64,000 nucleotides of DNA, taken from assembly GCA_031835245.1 (NCBI GenBank), contig JAVKOQ010000257.1, positions 1-64,000 on the forward strand, in the 5' to 3' direction. This stretch comes from Balamuthia mandrillaris. Its lineage: Eukaryota; Discosea; Longamoebia; Balamuthiidae. A program made the translations under genes and the position numbers. This document shows, one piece after another, positions 9,798 through 20,875 of this stretch; the first letter of the stretch is position 1; each line of letters begins with the position of its first letter. The notes below the pieces were generated by a model that saw nothing but the letters and a program-made list of their open reading frames with translations, ran no database searches and was not told where the DNA came from.

Positions 9798-12039
9798 CTA
9801 TTCACTACCTTCCTCATCGTCATCGTCGTTGGCCATAGTCATGGTCATCACATCCTCTGTGCCAGATTTCTTCTTTTTGCTGCGAATGGAGGACGATCCG
9901 TTGTTGCTGGAAGCCCATCGCCCATGACTGACATTGATGAATGTTCTAGCCCACAGGCGAAGGATTGCTCGGCTGGTGCAGAAGTTCAAGCACAAGCAGA
10001 GACCCAGGCAGGAATAGCCCAGCCCTTTTAGCACGGCCAACGGGAAGTTGTGCACGCCCGACGGGAGGCTGCATTCTTCGAGCCTTACCACCAGGCAGAG
10101 GAAATAGTCGCTGTAGCCTTCTTCGATGGCTTCCTTATCCGAGGCGAGGCGTAGCGTGAACGAGAAGATGAATGCAAAGAGGCAGAGATAGATGAGGATG
10201 AAGAGCACCAATCGCAAGTACATTTCCACGGCCTTTTTCAGGTCATTTGCCATGTAGGAATGGTGGAGAAGGCGGAAGATGGTGCACAGGAAGAGGACCG
10301 TCCCCGCGAACAGCACCAAGCCCACCGGAATGGCCCAGCAGGCGAGAAAGTATCCTAAATTTTCCATCGACGCTACCTCGCAGCTGTTGGTGGTTGATAG
10401 CCAAAAAGAAGTGTGAGTTTTTTTCAGTTTCAAGAAGCAAAACAACCATCGGGGGAAAACGCACAAGGAAGCACCAGGTGCAAACACAACGCTTCCCGCG
10501 GCAGCAGGAATGAGCGACAGGATTGCGGGGATAACCCAGCCACATGCATGATAAGTCAGTTGAAGGCCCACCTTCCACGAGGTACTATTAGGGAGCTTAT
10601 CTCCGAAGTAAATCTATTTGTAGTTTTTAAAAAAAGTTGTTAAAAACAAGGAGTTGTTTTAACAGAAACTTGTTCTGGCTTACCGAGAGGAACATGTTAA
10701 ATCCTACGATTCCCCACCAGGCGGTACTCGAGAGAAAACCAAACTGCAACAACCACCCTTGGAAGGTGCAAAGAGAGGACTCTACGGATAGAGACTCCAC
10801 GCTAAACTGGATCGTGAGGAACCCGCCGCTCAGCCGATTATCAGGAATGAGGTACTGCGTGTCAGCTCCACACCAAGTGACAGTGTAGCCGGCAAAGGTA
10901 GGAAGAATGATGGCCAGGGTGGCTATGTTTGCTGCCAAGGCTGTCATAAGGATGAGGTTGGACGGAAATAACCGCAGTTTGGGATGGAGCAGGTAAGAGA
11001 GAATCACCAACAAGCTTCCCAACTTGGTTGTGAAGGCAATGGGTTCAGCCAACAACATTGATACAATAAGAGAAAAAAAAGGAGAGTGTACCCATGATAG
11101 CCAACCGAATGCGAGCTGTATCGCTTTCAAACTGTCGTATTGTTCTTCGCTGTAGGATTGTAAAGGACACGTGAATGCACATTGAAGGTCGTTTGCATTT
11201 TCAAGCGGTGCCTCGCAGGGGATCTTACTATCATTTCCCTGCATCTTGTTGCAATGTAAGTTGTATTCCCGGCCTTCCAGAGTGGCAATATATTCTTCCT
11301 CTTGGTAGAAAGGCTCTCCGTTTTGCTCCATTTCCGAACAGGTAAGGGGTGGCGCGTAGCCTGGAGGAAAGTACAACCCGGTTCCCACAACCTTGTCTTC
11401 GTCGGATGGTTCAATTGTACCATTGTTGCACGCCGTTTTATACACTTGAATAGCGTGAAAGAGGAACGATGTTCAACAAACCTACCAGGGGGGGAAGAGG
11501 AGGGGAGGAAGGACAGGAGGAGGCAATCGTACGAAATTCGTCACAAGCGGAGTAACACGGCTGGATTGGGATGGGAAGGTCCTCAGCAGCTGTCAACCAA
11601 AAGAAAAAAAATCAGAAAAAAAAACTTATACGAGTCGCGGTTGCTCAGGACGACCCTAGAAGAGGGACGTACCGCATGGTCTGAGCCACGTTGAACAAAG
11701 CAGCCGTAAGGCGCGTTGGCGGCACACGTCCTGCTGCGGCGTCAGAACCAAGGAACCGAGTTGGTTCACAGCGCTAACCATCCACGTCTCCATGAACTCC
11801 AGAGTTCGTTCTGGCGGCACGTAAATCGGCACTCCCGCTGAGGTGCACAAAAAGTTATTCAGATAAAGAGCAAGAGAGATGCAAGAATAAAAAAGGCGGA
11901 AAGAACCTTTGTACTCCTGGTATTGGCCACAATAGTCAGGTTTGCCAGACCAAGGCTGGCAGGTTTGTCCAGCCACCAACGAGCCATCCAGCAAAAACAC
12001 AACGGAGAACAAAATCGCCGCTCCCACACCCAAACCCAT
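9798..12039 (-). CDS. Frizzled/Smoothened-like seven-helix receptor with N-terminal CRD
   Basis: Predicted plasma-membrane receptor of the Frizzled class. Exons: 12039-11907, 11837-11673, 11589-11482, 11444-10684, 10613-10461, 10376-9798; 632 aa. Residues 1-24 are a signal peptide (hydrophobic, ending near VAGQT). An extracellular Cys-rich Frizzled domain follows (about 25-140: spaced Cys, RLLCSTWLRPC, then PCYSACDEF...C), then a Cys-containing linker and seven hydrophobic helices from about residue 240. The helix-5 region has the typical CYV-like LCVASMENLGYF. The cytoplasmic tail is short and ends in Asp/Glu residues. Such receptors are known in Dictyostelium (fsl genes). The junction at 10461/10376 could instead use a donor upstream. 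No Wnt-pathway partner is seen nearby. Confidence 0.85.
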
Positions 12040-12133
12040 GGTTTTTTTTTTTTGTACGTTTGTGCACACACGCTCCAAACAGTTTAAAAAGTGTAATAAT
12101 AATAACCGACAACGTTAGTGGACCTGAAAAAAC

Positions 12134-12199
12134 AACCGTTGACGGATGTGGGATGTCTCCGCTAAGAGGAGACGGTAACCTGCCTACGGTTTTTTTTTT
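12134..12199 (+). ncRNA. Small structured RNA candidate with T-run
   Basis: AACCGT at 12134-12139 pairs with ACGGTT at 12186-12191. Inside lies a perfect six-pair hairpin, GTCTCC 12155-12160 with GGAGAC 12168-12173. The outer 3' arm runs straight into ten T, as a Pol III terminator would. About 58 bases long. No known family recognised and no second copy seen in the window, so this could be chance. Confidence 0.25.
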
Positions 12200-12673
12200 T
12201 CATTAACGGGTTTGATTGAGTCTTTTTTGGTTGTCCTCTCTACATCTTCCAATGAGCTTCTGAGCCGCTCTCGTTACTGGAACCAAATATGAGGACTTTG
12301 CCCGATAGCATGCGCGACGGACGTGTTGATTTATTTCCAAATGATGAAATACCTAATCTGCCAACTGTCCTATTTAGATCAACGAGTCGTTTTACATAAT
12401 TAATTGTTACTAAAATGGAATGCACGTGCCAAACTATGACCAAATTAAGATTTATTAATAATAATTTTATAGATAAGGATATGACATGGTTACAAGAAAT
12501 TTCCACCCCCGAGCATCTCGTAGGTGCGGAAGTTTTATTTGTGTTTGCTAAAAATATATATTTTTCACAGCACGATCGTATAGTCCAATAAAAAAAAATG
12601 GTGCTGCTTGTGTTCGTTTGCTCGTGTGTTGCCACGTGGCAATGGCACTACGCATGTTTGTCTGCTCCAGTGG

Positions 12674-12715
12674 TTTGGTTTTACCACTTCCCGATGCCGC
12701 TGTAGTTTGGATAAA
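12674..12715 (-). pseudogene. FANCA-like coding fragment
   Basis: Fourteen codons reading FIQTTAASGSGKTK on the minus strand match FIQTAAVASGSGKTK in the FANCA-like gene exon 1 (around 44345-44400). Of 42 aligned bases about 36 agree, with one codon missing, and most differences are at third positions. No clear gene surrounds it. It could be a decayed duplicate or an exon of a paralogue I cannot assemble. Confidence 0.4.
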
Positions 12716-12911
12716 GGAAGCAAGCTGTGTGAGGAAGAGGATATGGGGGAGGAGGAGCATTTGGATGAACAAGGTGAAGAGGAGGAAGAGTATTTTGTAT
12801 TAGCCTTATGTACAAGGAAAACAAAAAAGAACAAAAGAAGTAAATAAAGCAAACATAAGTAGGCAGTTAAAAGAAAGGTGTTGCCCTTTGTGACGTTTTG
12901 TTGATTTTTGT

Positions 12912-14224
12912 TTAGTCCTCTTCGTCCTCCTCATCTTGCTTCAGGAAGAGAACGTGTTGTTCGAGCTTTCCTTCTCCTCCCAACTCTGGATCAAAGCTGT
13001 ACTTGTAATATGCTCCATCTGCTCCAATTACTGAAGAGAAAGAGAAAGAACGAGAAAGACAGCAAGCGAGAAAAGAGAAAAGCAAAGGGGTGAGAATTAT
13101 GCACATCAGGAAGAAGAAATAGGGACATATTGGTGCTGAAAAAAAATATGCGTACCAACAAGAGTGTGATTATCTTGACCAAACGCACAGATGGAGCGAG
13201 GGATTGTGAGATGGACCTGAGCGAAACTGAAATCATCGCCGATGTAGTTGCCCAGTGAGCTTGGAATAAAGTCCTTCATGAAGTACAGACTCGACTTTCT
13301 GGTCTTGGTATCTTCTGCGGCACTGCTGCTACTGCTGCTTTAAGAATGGCGAGGTTGAGGCAGAGAACGAGAGAGGAAGAGAGAAAAAGAGAGAGACAGA
13401 GAATGAAATGGGAGAAAGACAACAAACGACAAGAAAGAAAGCAAGAAAGAAAGGAAATGATAAGAAGGTTGAGAAGTTGAAGAGAAAACAGTACCCTTTG
13501 TTACGATTGCTGCCCAAACCAAAAACGTGAACCGTTCCCTTGTCGCTGGAAACGCAAAGCCAGGAAGAGTCGTTGCTAAAACTGATGCAGTTAATTTCGG
13601 CTCTGTCCTTTCCTCTGCGTAATTGGGCCAGCTGATGGATTAAAAGTCACACAAGTGAGTAAACCCACAAATGAAAGTTCTTAATTTCACTTACCTGCTC
13701 TCCAGTTACAGTGTCCCATACCCGAATGAGGGTGCCCTATTGCAAGAGAAAGAAACAAAGGTCAGAACCAAAGTGAAATACATGAAAAAAGAAGTAATAT
13801 TACAAACCTGCTCGGAGGCAGTAGCAAGGCGAGTGCCATCCAAGTTGAGTGCAATGTAGCTCAAGGCATTGTCGTGGGCTTTGATAGGAGTTGATTTGTT
13901 GATATCATTCAGTCGTACGTGCACATAACCGGGCTTCAAGCCAGGACATGCCAACACAGTTTTGTTTGGATCTGGCGACAGCGCCATCAATCCTTTTCAG
14001 AGGCGAGTGAGATGAAGATAATCAAGCTAGAAGAAAGAGGTGTGGGGCTTACCTCTGGGATTGGATGTGGTCTCGATTTGGTGGAGCAATTGGAGGTCGG
14101 AAAAGTTATAGACATAGACCTTATTTTCCAATGCCACTACAATTCTGTTGAACAACGAAAAGAACAAGAAGCAAGAATAAAAAAACATAAAGTTACAAAA
14201 CAGGAATGTGGACGCTCAGCGTCA

Positions 14225-14260
<36 letters not shown>

Positions 14261-14885
14261 AAAAAATTAGCACCTGTCCCTGCGCAAGCGAACGCCTTTG
14301 ACCTCACTCCTAAACTCCAGCTCAGCGAGGCACTTGTTCTGGTAGTCATCCCAGATCATGACTTTGTTGGGCGGATACTTGGGGTTCTTTCCACCCCCAA
14401 CCAACGCCAGAATGTTGCATCGAAAGAGCATTTCCACAACCCCAATTCCTCCATCAAATTCTGAGGAGAAATGAGAGAACAGCGACGCAGAAGGAAAAGC
14501 AGATGGGAAACGAAGAGAAGAGAACGATGAAGAGAAGAGAAGAGAAGAGAACGATGAAGAGAACGATGAAGAGAACGATGAAGAGAACGATGAAGAGAAG
14601 AGAACGATGAAGAGAGGAGGGGGGGGGGGAGAAGGCAAAGAAAACATCACAGAGAACAAGAGAACAAGAGAGAGAACGAAAAAAGAAGAGGCAGAGAGAA
14701 AGGAGAGTAGACGTGAGAGAAAGAGAGAGAGAAAGGGAGAGGAAAGTACCTCTTCGGAAACGCTCTTTGACAGGATCACAGTTCCATATCTGAAAGCCAT
14801 TGTCGGTGCCACAGGCAAAGCAGCCATGGTCCTGGTTAAACCCCATAAACAGGAGTGGATTCCTTTGCTCAGCCGCCAAATTCAT
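12912..14885 (-). CDS. WDR45B: PROPPIN, WIPI3/WDR45B type (Atg18 family)
   Basis: Seven-bladed beta-propeller that binds PI3P/PI(3,5)P2 on autophagosome and endosome membranes. Exons: 14885-14750, 14460-14274, 14144-14053, 13992-13808, 13736-13695, 13631-13495, 13337-13156, 13030-12912; 359 aa. Diagnostic segments: [12 protein letters not shown] near the start, [41 protein letters not shown], and the two-arginine lipid-binding motif LRRG in exon 6 (the L/FRRG of PROPPINs). The last propeller strand is present ([12 protein letters not shown]), and a short acidic tail ends the protein. The start Met sits at the normal family position. It shares a 415-base promoter region with divergent 4EHP. 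Confidence 0.95.
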
Positions 14886-15300
14886 TTCTCGAATCTTTGT
14901 CGTTTCAGCAAGCGTAAATATGTATGGAATCAAAATCCAACTTCTTTTTTTCCCAATCAGAAGAAACCAGAAAAAGGAGAGAGAAAGATGCCTTGTCTCT
15001 CTCACTCAAAACAAACAAACAAACAAAACGAAAAAAGGGGGGGTCCCTCCTCCTTCAACGGGGGGCAATCTTTCTTCTTCTCTCTCTCTTTCAACCAAAA
15101 AAAGCTGAAAAGTAGAAAAAAGAAAAAAAAAATTTTCACTCCTGTTTGAGGGGCGATGCGAATCCGGTATCGACAATAATTGATGCAGACGTCACCATGT
15201 CCGCAAAATATTGTTCCGATCGATCTAGATCTTGAGGAGTCTTTTTAACGTACTTAGAAAAAATCAAATTTTGATCGAAAAAGAAAAGAAAAAAGAGAAA
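14886..15300. promoter_or_regulatory. Shared promoter region of WIPI3 (-) and 4EHP (+)
   Basis: 415 bases between two divergent ATGs. A 5' non-coding stretch rich in A runs and a G run near 15036-15042 occupy the middle. No recognised TATA or initiator element. Function is inferred from gene arrangement only. Confidence 0.35.
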
Positions 15301-16882
15301 ATGGCAGATCAAAAGGACGACAAGAGGCGCCTCGGCGAGGAACAGGACGGAGAGGAAAACCAGCACGCCGAGGAGGAGGAGCACGAGGAGCACGAGGCGG
15401 AAAGGGAGGAGGGGGCAGAGGAGGGGGACGAAGAAGAGAATGACCTGCCCCAACAACCACGCAAGGAGCCGAAAAGGGTCAAAACGGCGGAGGAGAGAGC
15501 CGCCAAGAAGGCCGCTCGCCTGAAGAGGATCCAGGACCTGGGCCTCCACCCCTTGCGGCATAACTACTCCTTCTGGTTCGTCAAACGGTCGGGCGCTCGC
15601 AGCCAGGAGAGCTACGAGAAGAACATGAAGAAATTGGGCAGTTTCAGCACTGTGCGTATTCTCTCCTTCCTTTCCATCTCCTTCCTCCTTCTCCTACTCC
15701 CCCTGTCTTCTCCCCACTTCTTTCTTTCTTCTGCACTCGCTCTTCTCCTCTTCCACTTTTTCTTTCTTTCTTTCTTTGCTTTTTTTGCGTGACTGAATCG
15801 CTGGAAACCAAACAGGTGGAAGACTTTTGGAGCCACTACAACCACATGTGTCGACCGAACGATCTGCCCAATACCAGCGACTATAACCTGTTTCGCAAGG
15901 GAGTGAAGCCCATGTGGGAGGACGACGCCAACAAGCGTGGCGGCAAGTGGATCATTCGCTTGAAGAAGGGCTTGGCCTCTAAGTACTGGGAAGACTTGGT
16001 AAATTTGTGCTTCTATCTCACTTCCTCCTCTCCAGATGTATCTCTTCTTGTTGTTGTTGTTGTTGTTGTTCTTCTTCTTCTTCTTCTTCTTCTTGTGCTG
16101 CTTGTTCTTCTTCTACTTCTTGTTCTTCTTCTTCTTCTTCTTCTTCTTCTTCTTCTTTCTCTTCTTCCTCCTCTTCCTCCTCTTCCTCTTCCTCTTCCTC
16201 TTCCTCTTCCTCTTCCTCTTCCTCTTCCTCTTCCTCTTCCTCTTCCTCTTCCTCTTCCTCTTCCTCTTCCCTTCCTCTTCCTCTTCCTCTCCTCTTCCTC
16301 TCTTCCTCTTCCTCTTCTTCTTCTTCTTCTTCTTCTTCTTCTTCTTCTTCTCCTCTTCCTCTTCTCTTTCTTCTGCCTCTTTCCCTCTTCCCTCTGCTTC
16401 TCTCTCCTCTCCGTGTCTTTCTGTGTTTCTTTCTCTTTCCTTCTGATCCGAACAGTCATTCTAATGGGCAACACCACAAACTCAAAAAATCCACAACGGA
16501 AAAGGTGTTGGCGGTGGTGGGAGAGCAATTCCAAGTAGGCAGCGAGTTGTGTGGCATTGTCATATCGATCCGTTTCCAGGAGGACATTCTCTCCGTTTGG
16601 AACAGAAACGCAGACAACAAAGCCGCGAAACTTAAAATATAGTTCGTCTTCCTTTCTTCTTTCGTTTCTCCTTATACTTCTCTCTCTCTCTCTCTCTCTC
16701 GGTTTCCTCTTTTTTTTCTCTTGTATTCTCCTTTCTTGTTTTGAAACTAACAAAAACAAAAACACAGCGAAACACTGAAGGACGTGTTGGAATTACCTCC
16801 CAACACCGTCATGGAGTACAAGTGCCACGACGCTTCCATCAAAGATAACTCTTCCTTCCGCAATACTGATGTCTATAGGTAG
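15301..16882 (+). CDS. EIF4E2: eIF4E type 2 / 4EHP cap-binding protein
   Basis: Binds the mRNA 5' cap and, as the 4EHP class, usually represses translation because it does not engage eIF4G well. Exons 15301-15651, 15816-15998, 16505-16641, 16768-16882; 261 aa. Residues 1-75 form a very acidic then basic tail not found in canonical eIF4E. The core begins HPLRHNYSFWFVKR. The class-II hallmark is Tyr (SQESYEKN) where eIF4E has its first cap-stacking Trp; the second Trp (PMWEDDANK) and the basic triphosphate-binding residues (GGKWIIRLKKG) are kept. RFQEDILSVWN and LPPNTVMEYK complete the fold. Intron 2 is 506 bases of mostly CT-rich microsatellite. The ATG at 15301 is the first in frame. Confidence 0.95.
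16040..16360 (+). repeat. CTT and CCTCTT microsatellite in 4EHP intron 2
   Basis: Compound array: GTT and CTT triplets (16047-16160), then hexamer CCTCTT units (16160-16310), then CTT again. Pure pyrimidine on the sense strand for about 300 bases. It produces the long Arg-Gly-rich ORF on the minus strand, which is an artefact. Confidence 0.85.
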
Positions 16883-16968
16883 TATTATCACCCATTCATT
16901 AGAACAATAATATTATTTTCAACATATGCGATGCCACTTGTTCCACATTCTTCTGTCTTCTTATCTTC

Positions 16969-17300
16969 TTACTTTCTTTTTCTTCTTTCAAAATCTCTAT
17001 CTCTATCTTCTGTTTCTCTTTCTCTTTCTCTTTGTCGTCGTGTTCGTTCACGGTCTCTGTGTCGATCTCTGTCTCTATCTCTGTCTCTTCCGCGTGGATG
17101 TTGCCGTTCTCGACTATCTCTATCTCTATCTCTATCTCTGTCCCTATCCCTGCTTCTGTCTCTATCGCGATCGTTATATCTTCTAGGTCCATTTCTTCTT
17201 TGTGGTGTCGAAAGAGGAACATCTTTCAAAATGTCCTTTTTAAAAATAATAATAAAGTTAATGCTGTCTGTAATAACAAAGTCGATAGGGAGAGGAGCTG

Positions 17301-17336
<36 letters not shown>

Positions 17337-17756
17337 TTTGAGTTCATCCGCCTTTTCTCGGATTTGTAGGTAGCCAAGATGTAATCTGCCTCCAAAATGA
17401 TCGGCCAAGCGCCTATCGCTGTCGGAGATGCTGAGCAGAGCGCCACAAATATCGCACACTCGCAACTTTTGTGGTTGAGGAGCACTCGGAATAACGAGGC
17501 CATCCTTTGTGTTTGTTCAAAGATGAATACGAGCCAGAGAGAAAGAAAGACAGACAGAAATGGCAACAAAGAAAGAAAGATAGCGAATTTACCGGGCCAG
17601 GCAGCATGATGGGAGGAGCTTTTGCAGCCTCGACCAATGCCTCTTTTGCTTTTAATTCATCAGCCCTTCTGATCAGCTCCATCGACTCTTCGACCTTGCC
17701 TTCAGAGCCTTTTAAAATAATAAACGTTAGGAGAAAAAAGAAAGAGGAGAGAAGAA

Positions 17757-17798
<42 letters not shown>

Positions 17799-18500
17799 TT
17801 GGGTGAAGAAGACAAACAAACCTAGCGCTTCGGCGCGAGCGTAAAGCTCTTTGATTTCAGAAGCCAGCAAGTTGGCGTCCTCCTTCTTCTCCTCTGTTTC
17901 CTCCAACCGCTTCTGAGCTCGCTCGATCTTACGGTCGCACTCTGAGATGTACTCTTGCAGGTGGTTCCACAGCTCCTCGGCATAGCCTCTGTGCCGGCCT
18001 TGTCGCACCGCCTCTTCATATCTTGCAAAAGTATGAAAGTCAAGGGAAGTAGAAGAGAGAGAAGCAGAGAAGCAGAGAAGCAGAGAAGAGAGGAGAAGAG
18101 TGAAGGAAGGAAGAGAGAGAAGAGAGGAGAACAGCACGCACTACTATTGCAGTAGTAGAAGTAATGAAAAGGATACTCTGCGCGCAGCGTTGGGGGATGT
18201 AGCTTCTCGCATTCGCCCATGTCCATCTTCTGTTATTTTATGTGAGCGAAGAGAATGAGAACGTCAGAACGAAACAACAAAAAGAAGAAAGCAGAAAGTA
18301 GAAAGGAGAAAGATGATAAAGAAGAAGGGAAAAAAAAAGGAGTCCGCACGTACGGTATTAACGAACAGCTCGGTGGGACACAGCCCGGCAAGGTAGTGTC
18401 GACAGACGTCCGGATCCGTGAAGCTTTTCTTCAACGCGCTGGGCTCGCCGTTTCGGTTGGTCCCCATCAACGAGTCCAACAGCTTTCTTTGCGCGTCCAT
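16969..18500 (-). CDS. LUC7L: LUC7-like U1 snRNP-associated splicing factor
   Basis: Zinc-finger component associated with the U1 snRNP that influences 5' splice-site choice. Exons: 18500-18354, 18229-18177, 18021-17822, 17708-17593, 17504-17337, 17235-16969; 316 aa. Order: N-terminal LDSLMG helix, first CCCH finger (VCRHYLAGLCPTELF...MGECEKLH), a long coiled coil (about 70-150), second finger CDICGALLS...DHFGGRLHLGY, then a C-terminal tail of alternating Arg-Asp/Arg-Glu (last ~80 residues) instead of the Arg-Ser of animals. Ending exon 2 at 18177 gives RAEYEE, matching the family; a longer exon 2 would add about twelve residues. Converges with 4EHP, 86 bases between stops. Confidence 0.93.
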
Positions 18501-19121
18501 TTTTGTCACTCGGTCGGGTCTTCCTCTTCTTTCTCTTTTTCTTTCTTTTTTGTTAATTTTTTTCTTTGTCGACAAAATAGTGGGAAAAAGAAAAAAATTC
18601 CGTCTATGAGCCCATTGCACCAAACTATTAGGCTCCACCCACTTCCTAGCCCTCCTCATCCAACCCTAACCTTATCTTCGTGGTTAGCGACCACACACCG
18701 AGCCCCCAAAGTTTATCCGCCAACAACAGGCAGGTTCCATGTTTTTTTTTTTTCCATCCGGCTGCGGTCTTCTCTTCCGACAACGTTTGTGTGTATTCTG
18801 TGCGAAGCAAAAGGATTCCAGGAAGGTTGCCCTGTTTCGTTTATTCGCTTGCGCAGCGCTTATGATGATATACCCTCTATGACACGTTTTTTCCAAAAAA
18901 AAAATAAATGGTGAGTTTTGTTTTGTTTTTTTGCACCGGGAGTGTTCTTCTTCTCTGTGCATGAAGCATTGAAAACAAAAGGCCAAGGCGGGGTGGGGTG
19001 GGGTGTGCTTTCCAATAGCTGATTTCTCCTAGGGGAATATTATTGAACTATTTAATGGCAGCAGGGATTCGGACCAGCCCCTAAACAACCCCCCGCGCGC
19101 GCACAGACAAGCGAAACAAGG
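18501..19121. promoter_or_regulatory. Intergenic/promoter region between LUC7 (-) and thioesterase (+)
   Basis: 621 bases between divergent starts. Contains a G-rich patch with three consecutive G4 runs (about 18988-19003) and an AACCCTAACC stretch near 18664. No exon I can defend, although the plus strand is open in places. Confidence 0.35.
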
Positions 19122-20014
19122 ATGGAAGGCATCTCCGCTGCCACGATGGAGGACGCTCCGGGCTTTGCCCAGGTCCCCTACTACCACGAGCTCATGCAGT
19201 CCAAAGAGTACGTGCCCACCAGCTGGGCGCAGGACTTCCCCTTGCTCTCCGACCCCGACGTTCAAAAGGTATGGGTTTTCCACACGGGTAACTGGCCACC
19301 CCAGAGGGTTTTTTATTTTGTGGAGGCTGAGCCGTTCTCATCATGTTTGCTTGCGTGCGCGTTGTGGAATAGGAAACGGGAGTACGAGGAAGGACCTTTG
19401 CCAGTGGTTCCATCACGAAGGCTCTCTTCTGGAGCGAGACGCATCAAAAGTTGGTTGGTTTGGTTAAGTTTGGGATCGACTGCGAAGGACCTCCTGGTAC
19501 CACCACTGCCCCTTTATTTTTGTTGAGGCTCTCATCATCTTTTTGAGATTTAATCGTTCGTCAACCAAAAAAAAAATGTAAAGGGAGCACTCACGGAGGT
19601 GCCATTGCTACTATTTTGGACGCCTCGTTGGGCTATTGCGTGAACCATTTGGTGGGTCTCGGCTGTGTGACGCTCAACCTGGACACGACCTACAAAAAGT
19701 TGATCCCGTTGGGCTCCACCGTGCGCATCGAGTGCTGGAAGGAGAAGATCGAGGGAAGAAAAGTCTTTGTCAAAGGGAGGCTGACGGACGTGGAGCAAGG
19801 GGAGACCGTGCACTCGGAGGCCTCTGCCTTGTTCTACATGTTGCAGGAGAACCAACCGAGCTGGAGGGACGCCATGCGCATGTTCGGCCGGGAGAGCAAC
19901 ATCACCAAGGAGCAGTTCCTGCGGGCATTGCGGGCGAGAAGAAAGAAAAAAGAGGAGGCGGAGGCAGCAACCAAGGAACAAACGGAGCCACAAGGCAGCA
20001 AAGCACGCTTGTAG
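19122..20014 (+). CDS. Hotdog-fold acyl-CoA thioesterase (PaaI/THEM4-like)
   Basis: Predicted to hydrolyse acyl-CoA thioesters. Exons 19122-19268, 19373-19496, 19584-20014; 233 aa. The hotdog signature is clear: GSTHGGAIATILDASLG (HGG plus the acidic residue on the central helix), followed by VTLNLDTTYKKLIPLGSTV and the strand EKIEGRKVFVKGRL. An N-terminal extension of about 90 residues precedes the fold, as in THEM4, but I see no clear mitochondrial presequence. The C-terminal 40 residues are charged and low complexity. The exon 2 frame was chosen because only it reads into THGGA. Exact substrate and subfamily are unknown. Confidence 0.85.
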
Positions 20015-20875
20015 TTATTTGTATTTATTCTTGTTCTTCTTCAAGCACACACACACACCCGTTTGCGCATACCCTTTGAGGAGGATTTGCAGCGTGCCGT
20101 GTTTTTCGGAGCTCAACGGAGCCCGTACATGTTTGATGTTTGCAAACCTGTCCCAACCCAGCGAGACCCACCGCTTAAAGAATGCAGCCAGAAAAAAAAA
20201 AGGCGGGCAAAGCGTGGATCTCTCAGTGTTGGAGCAGGTTCTTGCTTTCTTGCGTTGGTTGCTTTCTCGCTTTTGCGCTACGTTTTGTTTTTTTTTTTTT
20301 TTGTTTCGAAACTGGAGACACAGAAAAAAAAGGATGCCTAAGGAACCCGATTAAGGAAATGAGAGATAAATAAAAATAAATTCCATTCCAGGAACAAAAC
20401 TGAGGAGTCGCGTACCGAAAGGCAGGCAAGTTGAGATAGATCTTATGATCTTGGCGTCGCCTTGGTTCACGACTGGCGCCTTGCCGTCGTAAAATTCGCC
20501 CTTGTGGGCAGGGAGTCAGTTAGCTGTAGGCTGACGGGAATTGTATCCTCGTTCACCACAGTGCCTCAGTGCGGTCTGCGGCGTTAGGAGGAGGTATCGA
20601 TACTTTGTTTGGATGGCTGGCCAGCGGACCGCACTTGATACACGAGACATTTTTTTTTGACGGCCGAAACCAATATTCGTTGGATTGCCCTTCAACCGTG
20701 CTGGATGCTAAGAGTAAGAAATCCGAGTTTATTTCCCCGACGGCCTTCCAGGAGCGTGTGGAACGCCTTGTTCTTCAACTTCTCCTCATACGGTTCATGT
20801 CGACACGAAAACAGACGAAATTTTCATGTCGACCTGAAGACAAGCCACTGTAAAATCATAAAAAGAGGTAACAAG
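20015..20875. other. Unresolved region, possible small minus-strand gene
   Basis: Several stretches look coding without forming a gene I can trust. On the minus strand an ATG near 20659 opens a basic, mitochondrial-presequence-like frame that can splice (donor after 20570) to an exon at about 20503-20415, bounded by AG and a good GTACGC donor. That exon also reads GEFYDGKAPVVNQGD in another frame. On the plus strand 20060-20190 reads as an open segment too. Two TGTCGAC motifs lie at 20798 and 20827, just before LYRM1. Confidence 0.3.

Larger units (their letters stand above)
12040..12911. other. Long intergenic region
   Basis: Holds a hairpin plus T-run RNA candidate (12134-12199), an AT-rich patch (about 12330-12590) and a short FANCA-like coding fragment on the minus strand (12674-12715). 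The plus strand over 12608-12847 is also open and ends in an acidic/basic tail, but I find no splice sites or homology that would make it a gene. Confidence 0.4.

Noticed and set aside
16013-16765. Long minus-strand ORF rich in Arg-Gly/Arg-Arg
   Set aside because: It lies over the CCTCTT/CTT microsatellite of the 4EHP intron; the reading frame is produced by the repeat and the exon ends on the plus strand are firm.
18664-18673. Telomere-like AACCCTAACC
   Set aside because: Barely more than one repeat unit and surrounded by single-copy genes; not evidence of a telomere or interstitial array.
18988-19003. G-quadruplex in the thioesterase promoter
   Set aside because: Only three full G4 runs are adjacent; a four-run quadruplex would need a distant or shorter run.
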